A DNA stretch of 64,000 nt from Eggerthellaceae bacterium. GTDB lineage: Bacteria; Actinomycetota; Coriobacteriia; Coriobacteriales; Eggerthellaceae. The position numbers and the translations under genes were made by a program. Below the pieces are notes generated by a model. The model worked only from the letters and a program-made list of their open reading frames with translations. It made no database searches and was not told the DNA's origin. This document shows positions 32,927-42,293 of the stretch, piece after piece (within the stretch, counting starts at the first letter, position 1; each line of letters begins with the position of its first letter). The stretch is taken from the NCBI GenBank assembly GCA_022791455.1, contig JAAVZC010000014.1, forward strand, positions 1-64,000, given 5' to 3'.

Positions 32927-35083
32927 CTACACCAGTTTGGTCTCATCCAGTTTCTTCAGGATGAAGTTATTTAAGCGGATTACCGGATGGCGCAGCACCA
33001 GCCCCAGAATGAGGCAGGGCACAAGCCACGCCAGCAGGCACAGCAAGTCCACCGTCAGTTGGTTGCCGTAGATGCCGGCGATGGTGCTTTGGAAGGCGTT
33101 CATGGCGTAGGTCATAGGCAGCCAGGGGTAGATGGCCTGAAAGAAGGGGGCGGAAAGCTGCACGGGCAGGATGCCGCCGGTGCCCGCCAGCTGCGCCACC
33201 AGCGCGATGATGGCGATGGCCTTGCCAATGTTGCCGAAGGAGACGGTGAGGGTATAGACGATGGCCTGGAACACGAGCGCCACCACAAGCCCCGAGAGCA
33301 AATAGAGCCCCAGGTGCTGCACCTGAATGCCCAGGAAGAACACGTTGCCCAGGCACACGATAAGCGCCTGCAAGCTTCCGATCAGCCAGAACACGCCGAA
33401 GCGCCCCAGGAAGGTTTGGTTGGCGGTGGGCTTCTTCAGCTTCGCCAGCACCTTCGGCGACACTTGCACCTGAGTGAGCACCACGGCGAACAGCGCTCCA
33501 ATCCACAGCGACAGCGAGGTGTAGAAGGGGCTCATGGCGGTGCCGTTGTTGGCCATGGGGTATACCGCGTGGCGCACCAGCTGGGTGGGAGCGGAAAGGA
33601 ACTCGGCGATGCGGCCGGGGTCGTCGCCCAGCATCTGACGCACCTTGTCCATGTCGCCGGAGGCCAGCGCGGCGGCCAGCTGCTCGCGGGAGCTCTTCAT
33701 GTTGGCGGCCGAGGCGTCCAGCTTGTCCGCCGTTTGACCGAGCGCTTCCTGCACCGAGGCGAGGTTCTCGGAAAGGGAGGACGAAGCGTCCGCGAGGCCC
33801 TTGGCGGTGGAGTCGATTTGAGCGGCCAGCGTGGAAGAGGTCTCCCGGGCACGGGAAAGGGCATCGCCCAGGCTTGTGAGGTCGGTGGAGAGCTGGCCGT
33901 TGTAGGCATCGTGGGCCGCCGCCAGGCTGTCCTTCGCCTTTGTCAGGCTGGCCTGCACCTTTTCCCGCTGCGCCTGCAGGGAATCTTTTTGCTGGCCCAC
34001 CGCGCTCGCGGCGGACTGCAGGTCGGAAGAAAGGGTGCCTAATGCCGCCTGCGCGCTGTCCAGCCGGCCTATCACCGGGCTTGCAGGGTCGGCAGTGGCC
34101 ACCGCATCGCGCAGCTGCTGGTAGACGGTCTTGAGGGAATCCAGGTCCTGAGCCGCCGCAGTCAAGGTACCGGCAGCGCTGTCGTCCACCCCGCCCACAG
34201 AGTCCAGCGCGGCGTTCACTTTGTCGGACAGGCCGCTGAACGCCTGCGATGCCTGGTCGAAGGCCTCGTTCGCCAGCTTCTCCGAATCCTCCAAGGCGCT
34301 CGACCCACTTTGAAGCGCAGTCTCCGCCTCGTCCAGGAGCGGCGCGACGTTGCTGGTGGTGGAACCGAGCGACTCCAAAATCTTCGCGGAGGTGGCGGCC
34401 AGATCGGCAGTGGAGCCGGACAACGTGGCGAAGGTGCGCGCCTCGGCCGAGGCGTTCCCCAGCTGGTCGATCACCTGGTCCAGCTGGCTTAACAGCGCAT
34501 TGCCGTAGCTCTCGATGCCCTCCCCACTCAAAAACGACGAGAGGTCGCTTGTCATTCCCAGCGCCACGCTGCTCACCGTTTCCGTGAACGCCTCATCCAC
34601 CTGGGTCTCGAGCGCGGTGGCGCCGGCGCTGGTTACGCGCGGGGCAATGGCGTTTTCCCGCTGGTTGGTGTAGTACAGGATGTCCGCCGTCTTCGTTTCG
34701 CGCGAAAGCACCGTCATGAGGTCGGCCGAGAAGCTTTGCGGGATAACGATGGCGGCATAGCACTCCCCCGCCCGCAGCTGGTCGAGCGCCTCCTCTTCGC
34801 TCATGAATTCCCAGTCGAACTGGTCGTTGGCGCGCAGCTTCGAGACTACCGTTTCGCCGGCATTGATCTTCATGGGAAGAAGCGAGCTCTGGTAGCCCTC
34901 GTCGTTATTAGCCACCGCCACCTTGATGTTGCCGGTGTTGCCGTAGGGGTCCCAGAAACCGGCCGTGGTGAACCATGCGTACATGGGCGGGATGAGCACA
35001 AGTCCCACCGTCACGATGAGGGCGATAACGTTCTTGCCCAGCGCCCGGAAGTCCATGGCGCACAGCCTGAGGATGTTCATCAT
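32927..35083 (-). CDS. YhgE/Pip-type membrane protein, first of a pair
   Basis: This is 718 residues. One helix at the N-terminus (about 17-38, VIALIVTVGLVLIPPMYAW) is followed by a large extracellular part (40-515) containing long Ala/Ser/Gln-rich coiled-coil stretches. Five or so C-terminal helices follow (about 530-705) of the ABC-2 permease kind, including the family's GTGGILPVQLSAPFFQAIYPWLPMTYAM region. YhgE/Pip proteins are cell-surface membrane proteins first met as phage receptors; in many actinobacteria they go with surface or export functions that are poorly defined. The start overlaps the stop of the sister gene (35080) by 4 bp, so the two are co-translated and probably form a pair. 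Confidence 0.88.
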   Translation of the reverse strand: MMNILRLCAMDFRALGKNVIALIVTVGLVLIPPMYAWFTTAGFWDPYGNTGNIKVAVANNDEGYQSSLLPMKINAGETVVSKLRANDQFDWEFMSEEEALDQLRAGECYAAIVIPQSFSADLMTVLSRETKTADILYYTNQRENAIAPRVTSAGATALETQVDEAFTETVSSVALGMTSDLSSFLSGEGIESYGNALLSQLDQVIDQLGNASAEARTFATLSGSTADLAATSAKILESLGSTTSNVAPLLDEAETALQSGSSALEDSEKLANEAFDQASQAFSGLSDKVNAALDSVGGVDDSAAGTLTAAAQDLDSLKTVYQQLRDAVATADPASPVIGRLDSAQAALGTLSSDLQSAASAVGQQKDSLQAQREKVQASLTKAKDSLAAAHDAYNGQLSTDLTSLGDALSRARETSSTLAAQIDSTAKGLADASSSLSENLASVQEALGQTADKLDASAANMKSSREQLAAALASGDMDKVRQMLGDDPGRIAEFLSAPTQLVRHAVYPMANNGTAMSPFYTSLSLWIGALFAVVLTQVQVSPKVLAKLKKPTANQTFLGRFGVFWLIGSLQALIVCLGNVFFLGIQVQHLGLYLLSGLVVALVFQAIVYTLTVSFGNIGKAIAIIALVAQLAGTGGILPVQLSAPFFQAIYPWLPMTYAMNAFQSTIAGIYGNQLTVDLLCLLAWLVPCLILGLVLRHPVIRLNNFILKKLDETKLV

Positions 35084-37725
35084 ACCTGACCACCCCCTTC
35101 ATCGCCGCCGCCTGCCGACGCGCTGGCCGCCGCTGGGGTTGCCATCGCCTGGCCGCTCGCCGCACCGCCGGCTGAAGCGGGAACCCCGTTGCGCACGGCG
35201 CTCACCAGGGCGTTTCCGGAAAGATTCGCCACCTGCTCACGGTTCTTCAGGCTGGCGTTCAGATATTCCACCACAATCAGGTAGCTGTCCACCACAATGA
35301 TCCCGCACACCATGGCCACCATGAGCACCACCTTGGTCTCGATGTTCGCCTGCAGCAGCACCATGATGGCGAACGTGACCAGCGGCTGGGCGAACACGAG
35401 CACCCACCCCACCAGCTTCAGCCACGGATAAGCCTTCTGGAACCGTGCGGCGCGGCGCGCGATGGCCTGGCGGTAGGCGGGCATGTCAAGCAGCGCCTGC
35501 ATCATGGCGCGCATGCGGAAGCGGTGGTGGCGCAGCTCGCCGGAGGTTTCCTCGCACACGTACAGGCTGGTTTCCGCCAGACGGTTGTCGAAGAGGATGT
35601 TCAGGTTGAAGGCATAGCGCCCCAGCACCAAGCCGATGAACAGGCCCAACGGCACGAACAGCAGCAAGATGCCGATGTCGGCCACATACGCGCTGCCGTA
35701 CAGGCCGCCGATGGCCTGGCGCATGGCGTCGATGGAATAGGTGAAGGGAAGCCACGGGTGGATGGCCTGGAAGAAGCTGGGCATCATCTCCACCGGGAAC
35801 ATGCCCGATGAGCCGGGAATCTGCATGATGAGCAGGATGACCGCGATGGCCTTGCCCACGTGCTTCATGGCATAGGCGAGCGCGTACATAAGGTTCACGT
35901 CCACGAGCACCGTCACCACGCCCGCGAGCACAAACAGCGCCGGCTGTTCGCATTGGATGCCCAGCACTAAATCGCCGCAGCAGCAGATGAGCCCCTGGAT
36001 GGCGCCGAGCACCATGAAGGTGAGCCACCGGCCCAGATAGGCCTGGGTGATGGTGAGCGGCGGCAGCCCCGTGGGGTCCACCCGCAGCCTCACCATGGCC
36101 ATGAGGATGAAACCGGCCACCCACAGCGCCAGGTTGGTGAAGAACGGCGCCACCCCCGAGCCGTAGTTGGCCACGGGGAACACGGGAATGGTCTTGAGCG
36201 TGACCGGCGAGGCGAGGAAGTCGCCCAGCGTCTCATCGTCCAGTCCCAGAAATTCCGAGAGCTCTTTCACCGACTGAGAGCTGCTCAGGCTCTTCATGTC
36301 GGTCAGAGAAGATTCCAACTGCCCCTGCACGCTGGTCAGGGAGTCGCTCGCCGTTTTCGTGGCCCCGCGGGCCTGATCGAGGGTCTGGCCCATCTGGTCC
36401 AACGTGGCGCGCGCCTGGGACAGCGTGGGCTCGAGCGCCACCACCACGCCCCGCAGCGTTCCCAGCGTTTCCGCGAACGCCCCCAGGCTCTCACTCATCT
36501 TCGGCACCACCGTGCCCTGCAGCTGCGACAGCGTGCTGGAAAGCGCATCGGAGGCCGTGGCCACCGCCTCATCGACCGAAGTGGCGGCACTCGAGCCCGC
36601 CTCCACCGCCTGGGCGAGGCTGGCGGAAAGCGTGCTCAGTTGATCCACCGTGACAGACAGGTTGTCGTTGGCGGTCTGCAGGGACTCGATGGCCTTCGCC
36701 ACCGTAGCGTTGCCCTGCCCGTAGGGCTCCAGGTCGCTGATGAGCTGGCGGTTCGTTTCCACCAAGTTCTTCGCTTGGGCCAGCGCGCCGTCCACTTGGC
36801 CCTGGGCGGTCTCCAGCTGTGCGGTGGCGCTCGACACGGCAGACGCGCTCTCCAGCGACACCTGCCGCAGCGCCGCCAAGCCCTCGGTCAGTTCCGCAGA
36901 CGCCTTCGCGCTGTAATCGGCCAGGTTCTGGCGAATCTTTCCTATCTGCTCCTGGGCTGCATCCAGGTCCTTCGTCACCTGCGGCAGTTCGTCTTCGATG
37001 GTGGCGAACGCGTCAGACGCGGACTTCACCGCTTCTTCCGACTGCGAAAGAGTGGGCTCCAGTCCCGCGATGCGCTCGTTGGTCGCGGCGATGGAGTCCC
37101 GCGTCTCTTCTAAGTCGCGGGAGAGGCTATTCTCGGCGCCCTCCCCCTTGTCTTTCACCGAAGTGCCCATCTTCTGCACGATGCCCATTACCGTGTCGGT
37201 TACGGTAGAGATAAAGCTGTGGTTGATCTGGCTTTCGAGCGCCGTGGCCCCCGCATCGGTGATCTTGGGGGCCGCGCCGGAGAGCTTCTCGTTCACGTAG
37301 TATTCCAGCTGTGGCTTGGTGAACGTGCCGCTGGTGATAGAGGCGAAATCGGCGCTGAAATCCTTCGGGATGATGATGCAGGCGAAGTACTCGCCGGATT
37401 CCACCCGCTGCCGCGCCTCGTCTTCTGTGACGAATTCCCAGCCCAGCTGGTGGTTGTCGTGCAGCTTCTGCACCACTTCGGCACCGATGTCAATGTGCCC
37501 CACCTCGGGGGAATCTGCCCCCTCGTCCAGGTTCGCCACCCCCACCTTGATGGCCTCGGTGTTGTTGTAGGGGTCCCACTCCGCCTCGATGGTGTACCAG
37601 GCGTAGAGCGAGGGCATGATGCACACGCCGGCCACAATGACAAGCGCGATGGGGTTCTTGAGCAACCGCTTCATATCCCGCACGAACACGGCAAAGATGT
37701 TGTGTATGTTCTGGCGCAGCTTCAT
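35080..37725 (-). CDS. YhgE/Pip-type membrane protein, second of a pair, with extra C-terminal part
   Basis: This is 881 residues. It has an N-terminal helix (about 20-40, IALVIVAGVCIMPSLYAW), a coiled-coil extracellular region to about 500, five helices ending near 720 with GSSGMFPVEMMPSFFQAIHPWLPFTYSI, and then about 140 residues absent from its partner: an amphipathic stretch, two further helices (about 775-830) and an Ala/Gly-rich tail. The ATG at 37725 aligns with the partner's start; only GAGGA directly before it serves as a ribosome site, so the start is less sure. A heterodimer with the 32927 protein seems likely from the overlap and shared plan. Confidence 0.85.
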   Translation of the reverse strand: MKLRQNIHNIFAVFVRDMKRLLKNPIALVIVAGVCIMPSLYAWYTIEAEWDPYNNTEAIKVGVANLDEGADSPEVGHIDIGAEVVQKLHDNHQLGWEFVTEDEARQRVESGEYFACIIIPKDFSADFASITSGTFTKPQLEYYVNEKLSGAAPKITDAGATALESQINHSFISTVTDTVMGIVQKMGTSVKDKGEGAENSLSRDLEETRDSIAATNERIAGLEPTLSQSEEAVKSASDAFATIEDELPQVTKDLDAAQEQIGKIRQNLADYSAKASAELTEGLAALRQVSLESASAVSSATAQLETAQGQVDGALAQAKNLVETNRQLISDLEPYGQGNATVAKAIESLQTANDNLSVTVDQLSTLSASLAQAVEAGSSAATSVDEAVATASDALSSTLSQLQGTVVPKMSESLGAFAETLGTLRGVVVALEPTLSQARATLDQMGQTLDQARGATKTASDSLTSVQGQLESSLTDMKSLSSSQSVKELSEFLGLDDETLGDFLASPVTLKTIPVFPVANYGSGVAPFFTNLALWVAGFILMAMVRLRVDPTGLPPLTITQAYLGRWLTFMVLGAIQGLICCCGDLVLGIQCEQPALFVLAGVVTVLVDVNLMYALAYAMKHVGKAIAVILLIMQIPGSSGMFPVEMMPSFFQAIHPWLPFTYSIDAMRQAIGGLYGSAYVADIGILLLFVPLGLFIGLVLGRYAFNLNILFDNRLAETSLYVCEETSGELRHHRFRMRAMMQALLDMPAYRQAIARRAARFQKAYPWLKLVGWVLVFAQPLVTFAIMVLLQANIETKVVLMVAMVCGIIVVDSYLIVVEYLNASLKNREQVANLSGNALVSAVRNGVPASAGGAASGQAMATPAAASASAGGGDEGGGQV

Positions 37726-37986
37726 TCCTCGATGATAGCCAAGTCCCAAAACCCCACCCCCAAGCGACACCGAACCGTGGGGATGCGAGCTTTGATCTCT
37801 TGTTTCGGGCTCAAAATAGTTGCCCCAGTAGCCAATGTTGCGCAACAACTTTCCCGATCCTGTACCTATGATGCCTCACCATACAGCAGGGCTGCACTTG
37901 TATAAGAAGGGCGGTCGTCGAGTCCTGCTGGCACACACCCGGCAACGGCAGGTTCACCCGTTCGCCAAGCACAATAAGGAGGAGAG

Positions 37987-39408
37987 ATGCTCAGCAGCGA
38001 TTCAAAAGAAACAGAGGCGACAGCAGGGGCTTCGCCCAACGACAATCCAGACAAGGGGAAGACCGAGCAAAATCGGGAGGAGGCACCGAAAGAGGACGAC
38101 GGCAACACCAAGGACACCCCCCAAAACGGTGCGGAGAATGACAAGGGCAACGAAGAAGCTGCAGGCTGCGACCATGCAAACACCGCCGAAGAGGCCAAAA
38201 TGCCCCGCCTAAAGAAAACCGCGATCATCGCAAGTGCATCCGTGGTCATAGTAGCGGCAATCGTCGTCGGCTTGACCTTCGGCCTTCCCCGGCTTCAATA
38301 CTCGAACGCAATAAATGCGATCGACAATGGAAGCTATGCGGAGGCTGCCTCCCTACTTGAAGGCTCCGAAATTGAAGACGCCCCCTGGCAACTGCTTTAT
38401 TGCCAGGGAATGATATCGCTCGAAGAAAAAGACTACGCTGCCGCTGCTAGCCTTTTCCAGCAAGCCGGAGACTTAAGGGACGCCCCGCAGCAGTACAGCC
38501 GATCATGTTATTTGGAGGGTGAGAAACTACGCGAAACGGGAGATTACGCAGCCGCAATAGAGCTTTTCAACGAGTCTCAATTTGATGATTATCAAAAGCA
38601 AGTTGCATATTGCGAAGCGGAACAGTTTCTGACAGCCGGTAACCTAGAAAGCGCAATTGCGGCATTCACGAAAGCGAGCGGCACACGTGATGCAGATCAG
38701 AAATACTTAGACACTTGCCTCGCTTTCGGAAAAGAATGTTACGAGGACAAGTCTTTCTACGAAGCACGGCAGTACTTTCTGAAGATCAGCGATAACGAAG
38801 AAGCTCAGCAGTTAGCCGAAGCGTGCGTAACTGCAGAGGCTTTCGTTTCGGCGGAGGATCTGTACAAGGAGGGCAAACTTGATCTCGCACAGCAGGCGTT
38901 CAAGGAACTGCCATCGAACTTCTCCCTTGATGGCGTGACGGTCGCGCAAAGGATCGATACCCTCTCAAGCCACCAAGCCTTCGTAGATCTCTGCGGCACT
39001 TGGAGCACTAGCGATGCCCCCACTGGAAGAAGTAAGCAAATTTGGTCTAGTGGCGACGGTCGCTCCGAATGGTGGGATCTCGAATATAGCAGCAACGATC
39101 TAACAATTGCATGCATTATCAAGGATAACGGCGATGTCCAAATTACAGGAACCGCGCACTATCAGCATCCGCGCACATACTCGACCCTCTCATCAGGCGT
39201 AAAACACAGCTCGACATCTGCTAGCATCAATCTGACTGCATCCTCCATCCCCTCCACCTTTTATGACAAGGACGACACAACAATCACCTATAAGAATGGC
39301 GCGTTTACGCTTAAATACAAGAAATACGATGATTCATATAGCATGAACTTCGATTACGAGTATACAGCTACCTTCATTTACGATAAACACACCCCGTCCA
39401 GTCAATAG
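37987..39408 (+). CDS. Membrane-anchored TPR-like protein of unknown function
   Basis: This is 473 residues. A hydrophilic acidic head (1-74) precedes one membrane helix (about 78-100, TAIIASASVVIVAAIVVGLTFGL), giving a type II topology with most of the protein outside. Residues 105-320 are helical repeats of the SEL1/TPR kind with recurring phrases such as GSYAEAASLLEGS, KDYAAAASLFQQAGD, GDYAAAIELFNES and GNLESAIAAFTKASG, each ending in D-A-x-Q or similar. The last 140 residues are rich in beta-type sequence with Trp/Tyr (CGTWSTSDAP...EYTATFIYD). AAGGAGGAG lies just before the ATG. Codon use and GC are lower than in neighbours, which suggests acquisition. No specific function can be named. 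Confidence 0.75.
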   Translation: MLSSDSKETEATAGASPNDNPDKGKTEQNREEAPKEDDGNTKDTPQNGAENDKGNEEAAGCDHANTAEEAKMPRLKKTAIIASASVVIVAAIVVGLTFGLPRLQYSNAINAIDNGSYAEAASLLEGSEIEDAPWQLLYCQGMISLEEKDYAAAASLFQQAGDLRDAPQQYSRSCYLEGEKLRETGDYAAAIELFNESQFDDYQKQVAYCEAEQFLTAGNLESAIAAFTKASGTRDADQKYLDTCLAFGKECYEDKSFYEARQYFLKISDNEEAQQLAEACVTAEAFVSAEDLYKEGKLDLAQQAFKELPSNFSLDGVTVAQRIDTLSSHQAFVDLCGTWSTSDAPTGRSKQIWSSGDGRSEWWDLEYSSNDLTIACIIKDNGDVQITGTAHYQHPRTYSTLSSGVKHSSTSASINLTASSIPSTFYDKDDTTITYKNGAFTLKYKKYDDSYSMNFDYEYTATFIYDKHTPSSQ

Positions 39409-39453
39409 GGCCAGCAAACTATCCGAAGCAAGCAGCACGGTCGAATCCACCTT

Positions 39454-39492
39454 GAAGCCCGCGAAAGCGTTTATGCTCTGCGGGCTTCTTTT
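39454..39492 (+). terminator. Terminator of the TPR-like gene
   Basis: A 9-bp stem (39454-39462 with 39480-39488) is followed by TTTTA on the plus strand, 45 bp past the stop. It lies in the short gap between this gene and the convergent HTH gene. Confidence 0.78.
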
Positions 39493-39498
39493 ACAGTA

Positions 39499-40152
39499 CT
39501 ACCACTCCAGCAGCGTCTCCATGGAACAATGAAGTACATGGGAGAGCCGAAAAACGGTTTCTGCGGCAGCGTGGTTGATATTCTTCTGGCGCTGCTCGTA
39601 CATCTGGATAGAGCGAAGCGACACCCCCGATTTCTCCGCCAACTCTTTCTGAGAATAACCGCAGATCTTTCGCTGCCGATAAAGCTGTGTTGGCATACCA
39701 GCCCATGAGAGGCGCTCATTAAGCACTTCGACGAACTTCTCCTCTGGAGCCTCATGCAGCGGATAGTACATACCCACCAACTCATCGTAAGGGATTGCGT
39801 CAAATATCAATCGGTAAGGTTTACCGGTTCTGAACTGGTAGTAGGCTAAAATCCAACCCAGCCAATAGTCCTCCAAGGGGGCCACCTGGGCCTCCGCCGG
39901 CGGCTCCCTATCGCAGTCGATATAAGGCTGCATCAAGCGGAGAAGATCCAATGCCGACTTCCCCGAGATGAAAACAGGGTTGCGCCGCTCGAACTCCGCC
40001 GCAAGCCCCGAAGCCAAAAACGCCTGCACCAGCTGCTCCCCATTCACCTTCCATTCGTTCACCCCGATGTCGAACAGGGCTCCGAGCGTGCTTCGAGCAT
40101 CATCCAGATAGTCATCGCCAAAACGGATGACCGCGTATTCGATCTTCCCCAT
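39499..40152 (-). CDS. HTH (XRE/Cro type) protein, probable antitoxin partner
   Basis: This is 217 residues. The C-terminal 60 residues form a Cro/C1-type helix-turn-helix (RKICGYSQKELAEKSGVSLRSIQMYEQ, about 160-187). The first 150 residues are not recognised; they include IEYAVIRFGDDYLDDARSTL and DYWLGWILAYYQFRTGKPYRLIFDAI. The gene starts 3 bp after the stop of the DUF3990-like gene. A perfect palindrome lies in front of that gene, as expected if this protein represses its own operon. The unusual order, toxin gene first, fits HigBA-like systems. The role is inferred from gene order and motif, not from a known match. Confidence 0.7.
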   Translation of the reverse strand: MGKIEYAVIRFGDDYLDDARSTLGALFDIGVNEWKVNGEQLVQAFLASGLAAEFERRNPVFISGKSALDLLRLMQPYIDCDREPPAEAQVAPLEDYWLGWILAYYQFRTGKPYRLIFDAIPYDELVGMYYPLHEAPEEKFVEVLNERLSWAGMPTQLYRQRKICGYSQKELAEKSGVSLRSIQMYEQRQKNINHAAAETVFRLSHVLHCSMETLLEW

Positions 40153-40155
40153 TGC

Positions 40156-40842
40156 CTATCGACCCCCTCTCATCAGGTCTATGAGGAATATGTCATCAGC
40201 GCACACTCCGCTTTTCTCTCTAACCTCTTGATATTTCTCCCTAGCCTGCCCGTCACAAGCCATTCGCAGCGGATTCCAATAACTTCCCTGCGCAATATCA
40301 GCGCCCATATGCTCAAGCACCGCAAACGCCCGTTGAGTTTTAAGGACCACCTGATAGCCCAATCCTCCCAAGAACAATGCCTGCTCCAGAGTTTTGACGC
40401 TGATTTGATTTGTAAGGAAATCGCGGGCAAACGAAAAGTACGAATCATCGGCCCGGTAGCCGTGAATGATGTCGAAGCCCTCGATGTCCACCCTGTAGCG
40501 ATCGATGATGAATTGCCTGCCTTCGCTCCAGCCCGTAGGACCGTTCTCGAACGTGCGGTTCTCAAGCAGTACCGCCAGCCAATTTAGGACATTAAACTCC
40601 GCAGAAGAGAGGTCGAGCAACGTCAGCCCATCCAAGGGAAGCTTGTATTCGTTAGCGAATCCGTCCTCCAGAGTCGGACAGGCCCATTCGCTCGCCAGCT
40701 TAAGGGACTCCGTGCAGTAGAAACCCCGACCATAGTCATTATTGGGGCGTCCTCCTTCAAGCGAGGGACGCCGCACAATTACCGAAGAACCGTGATAGAG
40801 GGTCAGAACGTCTTTCCCGAAGAACTCCCGTGCGGCATACAT
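40156..40842 (-). CDS. DUF3990-like protein, probable ADP-ribosyltransferase-fold toxin
   Basis: This is 228 residues. The N-terminus (LTLYHGSSVIVRRPSL, about residues 13-28) and NDYGRGFYCTESLKLASEWA (about 35-55) are the hallmark of the DUF3990 family: a His in LYHG and a Tyr in GFY, placed as in ADP-ribosyltransferase folds. A third block AEFNVLNWLAVLLENR (about 82-97) and GYRADDSYFSFARDFL (about 130) follow. TAGGAG lies before the ATG. It is the first gene of a two-gene operon with an HTH protein. The toxin assignment rests on gene arrangement and family resemblance, and no target is known. Confidence 0.68.
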   Translation of the reverse strand: MYAAREFFGKDVLTLYHGSSVIVRRPSLEGGRPNNDYGRGFYCTESLKLASEWACPTLEDGFANEYKLPLDGLTLLDLSSAEFNVLNWLAVLLENRTFENGPTGWSEGRQFIIDRYRVDIEGFDIIHGYRADDSYFSFARDFLTNQISVKTLEQALFLGGLGYQVVLKTQRAFAVLEHMGADIAQGSYWNPLRMACDGQAREKYQEVREKSGVCADDIFLIDLMRGGR

Positions 40843-40853
40843 AAAGAACTCCT

Positions 40854-40875
40854 AACTATCACTTTAGTGATAGTT
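40854..40875. promoter_or_regulatory. Palindromic operator of the DUF3990/HTH operon
   Basis: AACTATCAC-TTTA-GTGATAGTT is a perfect inverted repeat (9-bp arms) 12 bp upstream of the first start codon, with an extra half-site TGATAG at about 40880. Its position over the promoter fits repression by the HTH protein. Confidence 0.68.
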
Positions 40876-40946
40876 TCAATGATAGCATAAGGCTGCGTAA
40901 CGAAACGAAACACGAAAAGTTTCTGCGACTATAGAACGCCCTTGCT

Positions 40947-42206
40947 TCAGTTGGTAGAACCCACGTGCTTTTGGAGGGTGCGTAGGAGTTCTTGGGTGTC
41001 GAAGGGCTTGGTCACGTAGCCGTTCAGGCCGCATTCGGCGGCAGCGGCGCGGTCTTCGGCAAAGGCGTCGGCAGTGATGGCGATCACCGGCAGGTTGGCC
41101 ACATCCTCACGGTCCATTGAGCGAATGGCCTGCGTGGCGGCAATGCCGTCCAAAAGCGGCATATGCATGTCCATGAGAATGGCGTCGAAACCGTGGGGCT
41201 CGGCGGATTTCAGCATCTCGATCACCTGATGGCCGTCGGCGGCCTCGGCCACTTCGATGCCGTAGCCGGCCAGTACTTCCCGCACCACTTCACGGGAGAG
41301 GTCATCGTCATCAGCCACCAACAGGCGTCTGCCAGCGAGCGCCGAGGTTGCAAATGCGGCCGGGTCGCGGAACCGGTTGGCTCCTTCCCAGCCATCGGTC
41401 GTCGAAGCCTCCGCGAGCGTCTGCGAACCGGCATCGGCATTGGCCTCTTCCGCCTCTTGCAGCGCGAAGGGCAAACGCACCAGCACGGTAGTTCCCGCGC
41501 CCAGCTGGCTTTTCACCGTCACGGTGCCGCCCATCAGCTCCACCAAGCTCTTCATAATGCTCATGCCCAGGCCCGTGCCCTGGGTGGTTTTCGTCGAGGG
41601 CAGCCCCTCGCGGGAATAGGGCTCGTACAGGCGCTCCATGAATTCGGCGCTCATGCCGCAACCGGTGTCTTCCACGCGGAACAGGAACCACGGGCATCCG
41701 CCCGCTTGTTCCGGCTCCTCTTCGGAAAACTTCACGGAAACGCGGCCGCCAGCAGGGGTGAATTTCACGGCATTGTCGCTGATGTTCTGGAGCACCTGCT
41801 TCAACCGCAGGCAGTCGCCCACCACCAGCGGGTGGCGGATGGAGGCGGAATCGACCGAATAGTCCAGCTGACGCTCCTGCGCTTGAATTTGCAGCAGGCC
41901 GGCGCACCACGACGCCACTTCGCCCAGGTCGAAGGGGTCGCTGGCAATGGTGACCTTGCCGCTTTCGATGCGGCCCTGATCCAAGATATCGTTCACGAGG
42001 GCGTAGAGATGATCTCCGGACTGGAGAATCTTCTGCAGGCAATCCTCCACTTTGTCCCGATCGTCCAGGCTGCTCAAGGCAATCTTCGCAAAGCCCGTGA
42101 TGGTGCTCATGGGCGTGCGCAGGTCATGACTGAGGCGGGCTAGCTCCTGTCCCTTTCCTGCGCTTATCACCTTGGTTTGAAGCCTGTCATCCATAGTCTC
42201 TTCCAT
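40947..42206 (-). CDS. Hybrid histidine kinase / response regulator without a sensor domain
   Basis: This is 419 residues. The H-box (LARLSHDLRTPMSTITGFAKIAL, about 20-42) lies almost at the N-terminus, so there is no membrane helix or input domain. The ATPase part has the N-box QNISDNAVKFTPAGG, the G1 box DTGCGMS and the G2 box GTGLGMSIMKSLVELMGG (about 135-230). A receiver domain fills the end (about 290-415): VADDDDLSREVV, phospho-acceptor Asp in ILMDMHMP, ITAD, and YVTKPFD. It has no output domain. The start is uncertain: ATG codons at 42206 and 42194 and an upstream GTG are all possible. It probably works with another sensor or as a phosphorelay hub. Confidence 0.9.
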   Translation of the reverse strand: MEETMDDRLQTKVISAGKGQELARLSHDLRTPMSTITGFAKIALSSLDDRDKVEDCLQKILQSGDHLYALVNDILDQGRIESGKVTIASDPFDLGEVASWCAGLLQIQAQERQLDYSVDSASIRHPLVVGDCLRLKQVLQNISDNAVKFTPAGGRVSVKFSEEEPEQAGGCPWFLFRVEDTGCGMSAEFMERLYEPYSREGLPSTKTTQGTGLGMSIMKSLVELMGGTVTVKSQLGAGTTVLVRLPFALQEAEEANADAGSQTLAEASTTDGWEGANRFRDPAAFATSALAGRRLLVADDDDLSREVVREVLAGYGIEVAEAADGHQVIEMLKSAEPHGFDAILMDMHMPLLDGIAATQAIRSMDREDVANLPVIAITADAFAEDRAAAAECGLNGYVTKPFDTQELLRTLQKHVGSTN

Positions 42207-42293
42207 TTCCCGAGCATAAGGCTGCGAACTTTTCCAAAAGCTCACGGGAAGTTGACAGCGGGATTACAGCCCCTATTCTAGCAGGCTTTTCTC

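Noticed and set aside
32927..37725. Prophage-related genes (from the name phage infection protein)
   Set aside because: YhgE/Pip proteins are cellular membrane proteins; no phage structural, integrase or lysis gene is nearby.
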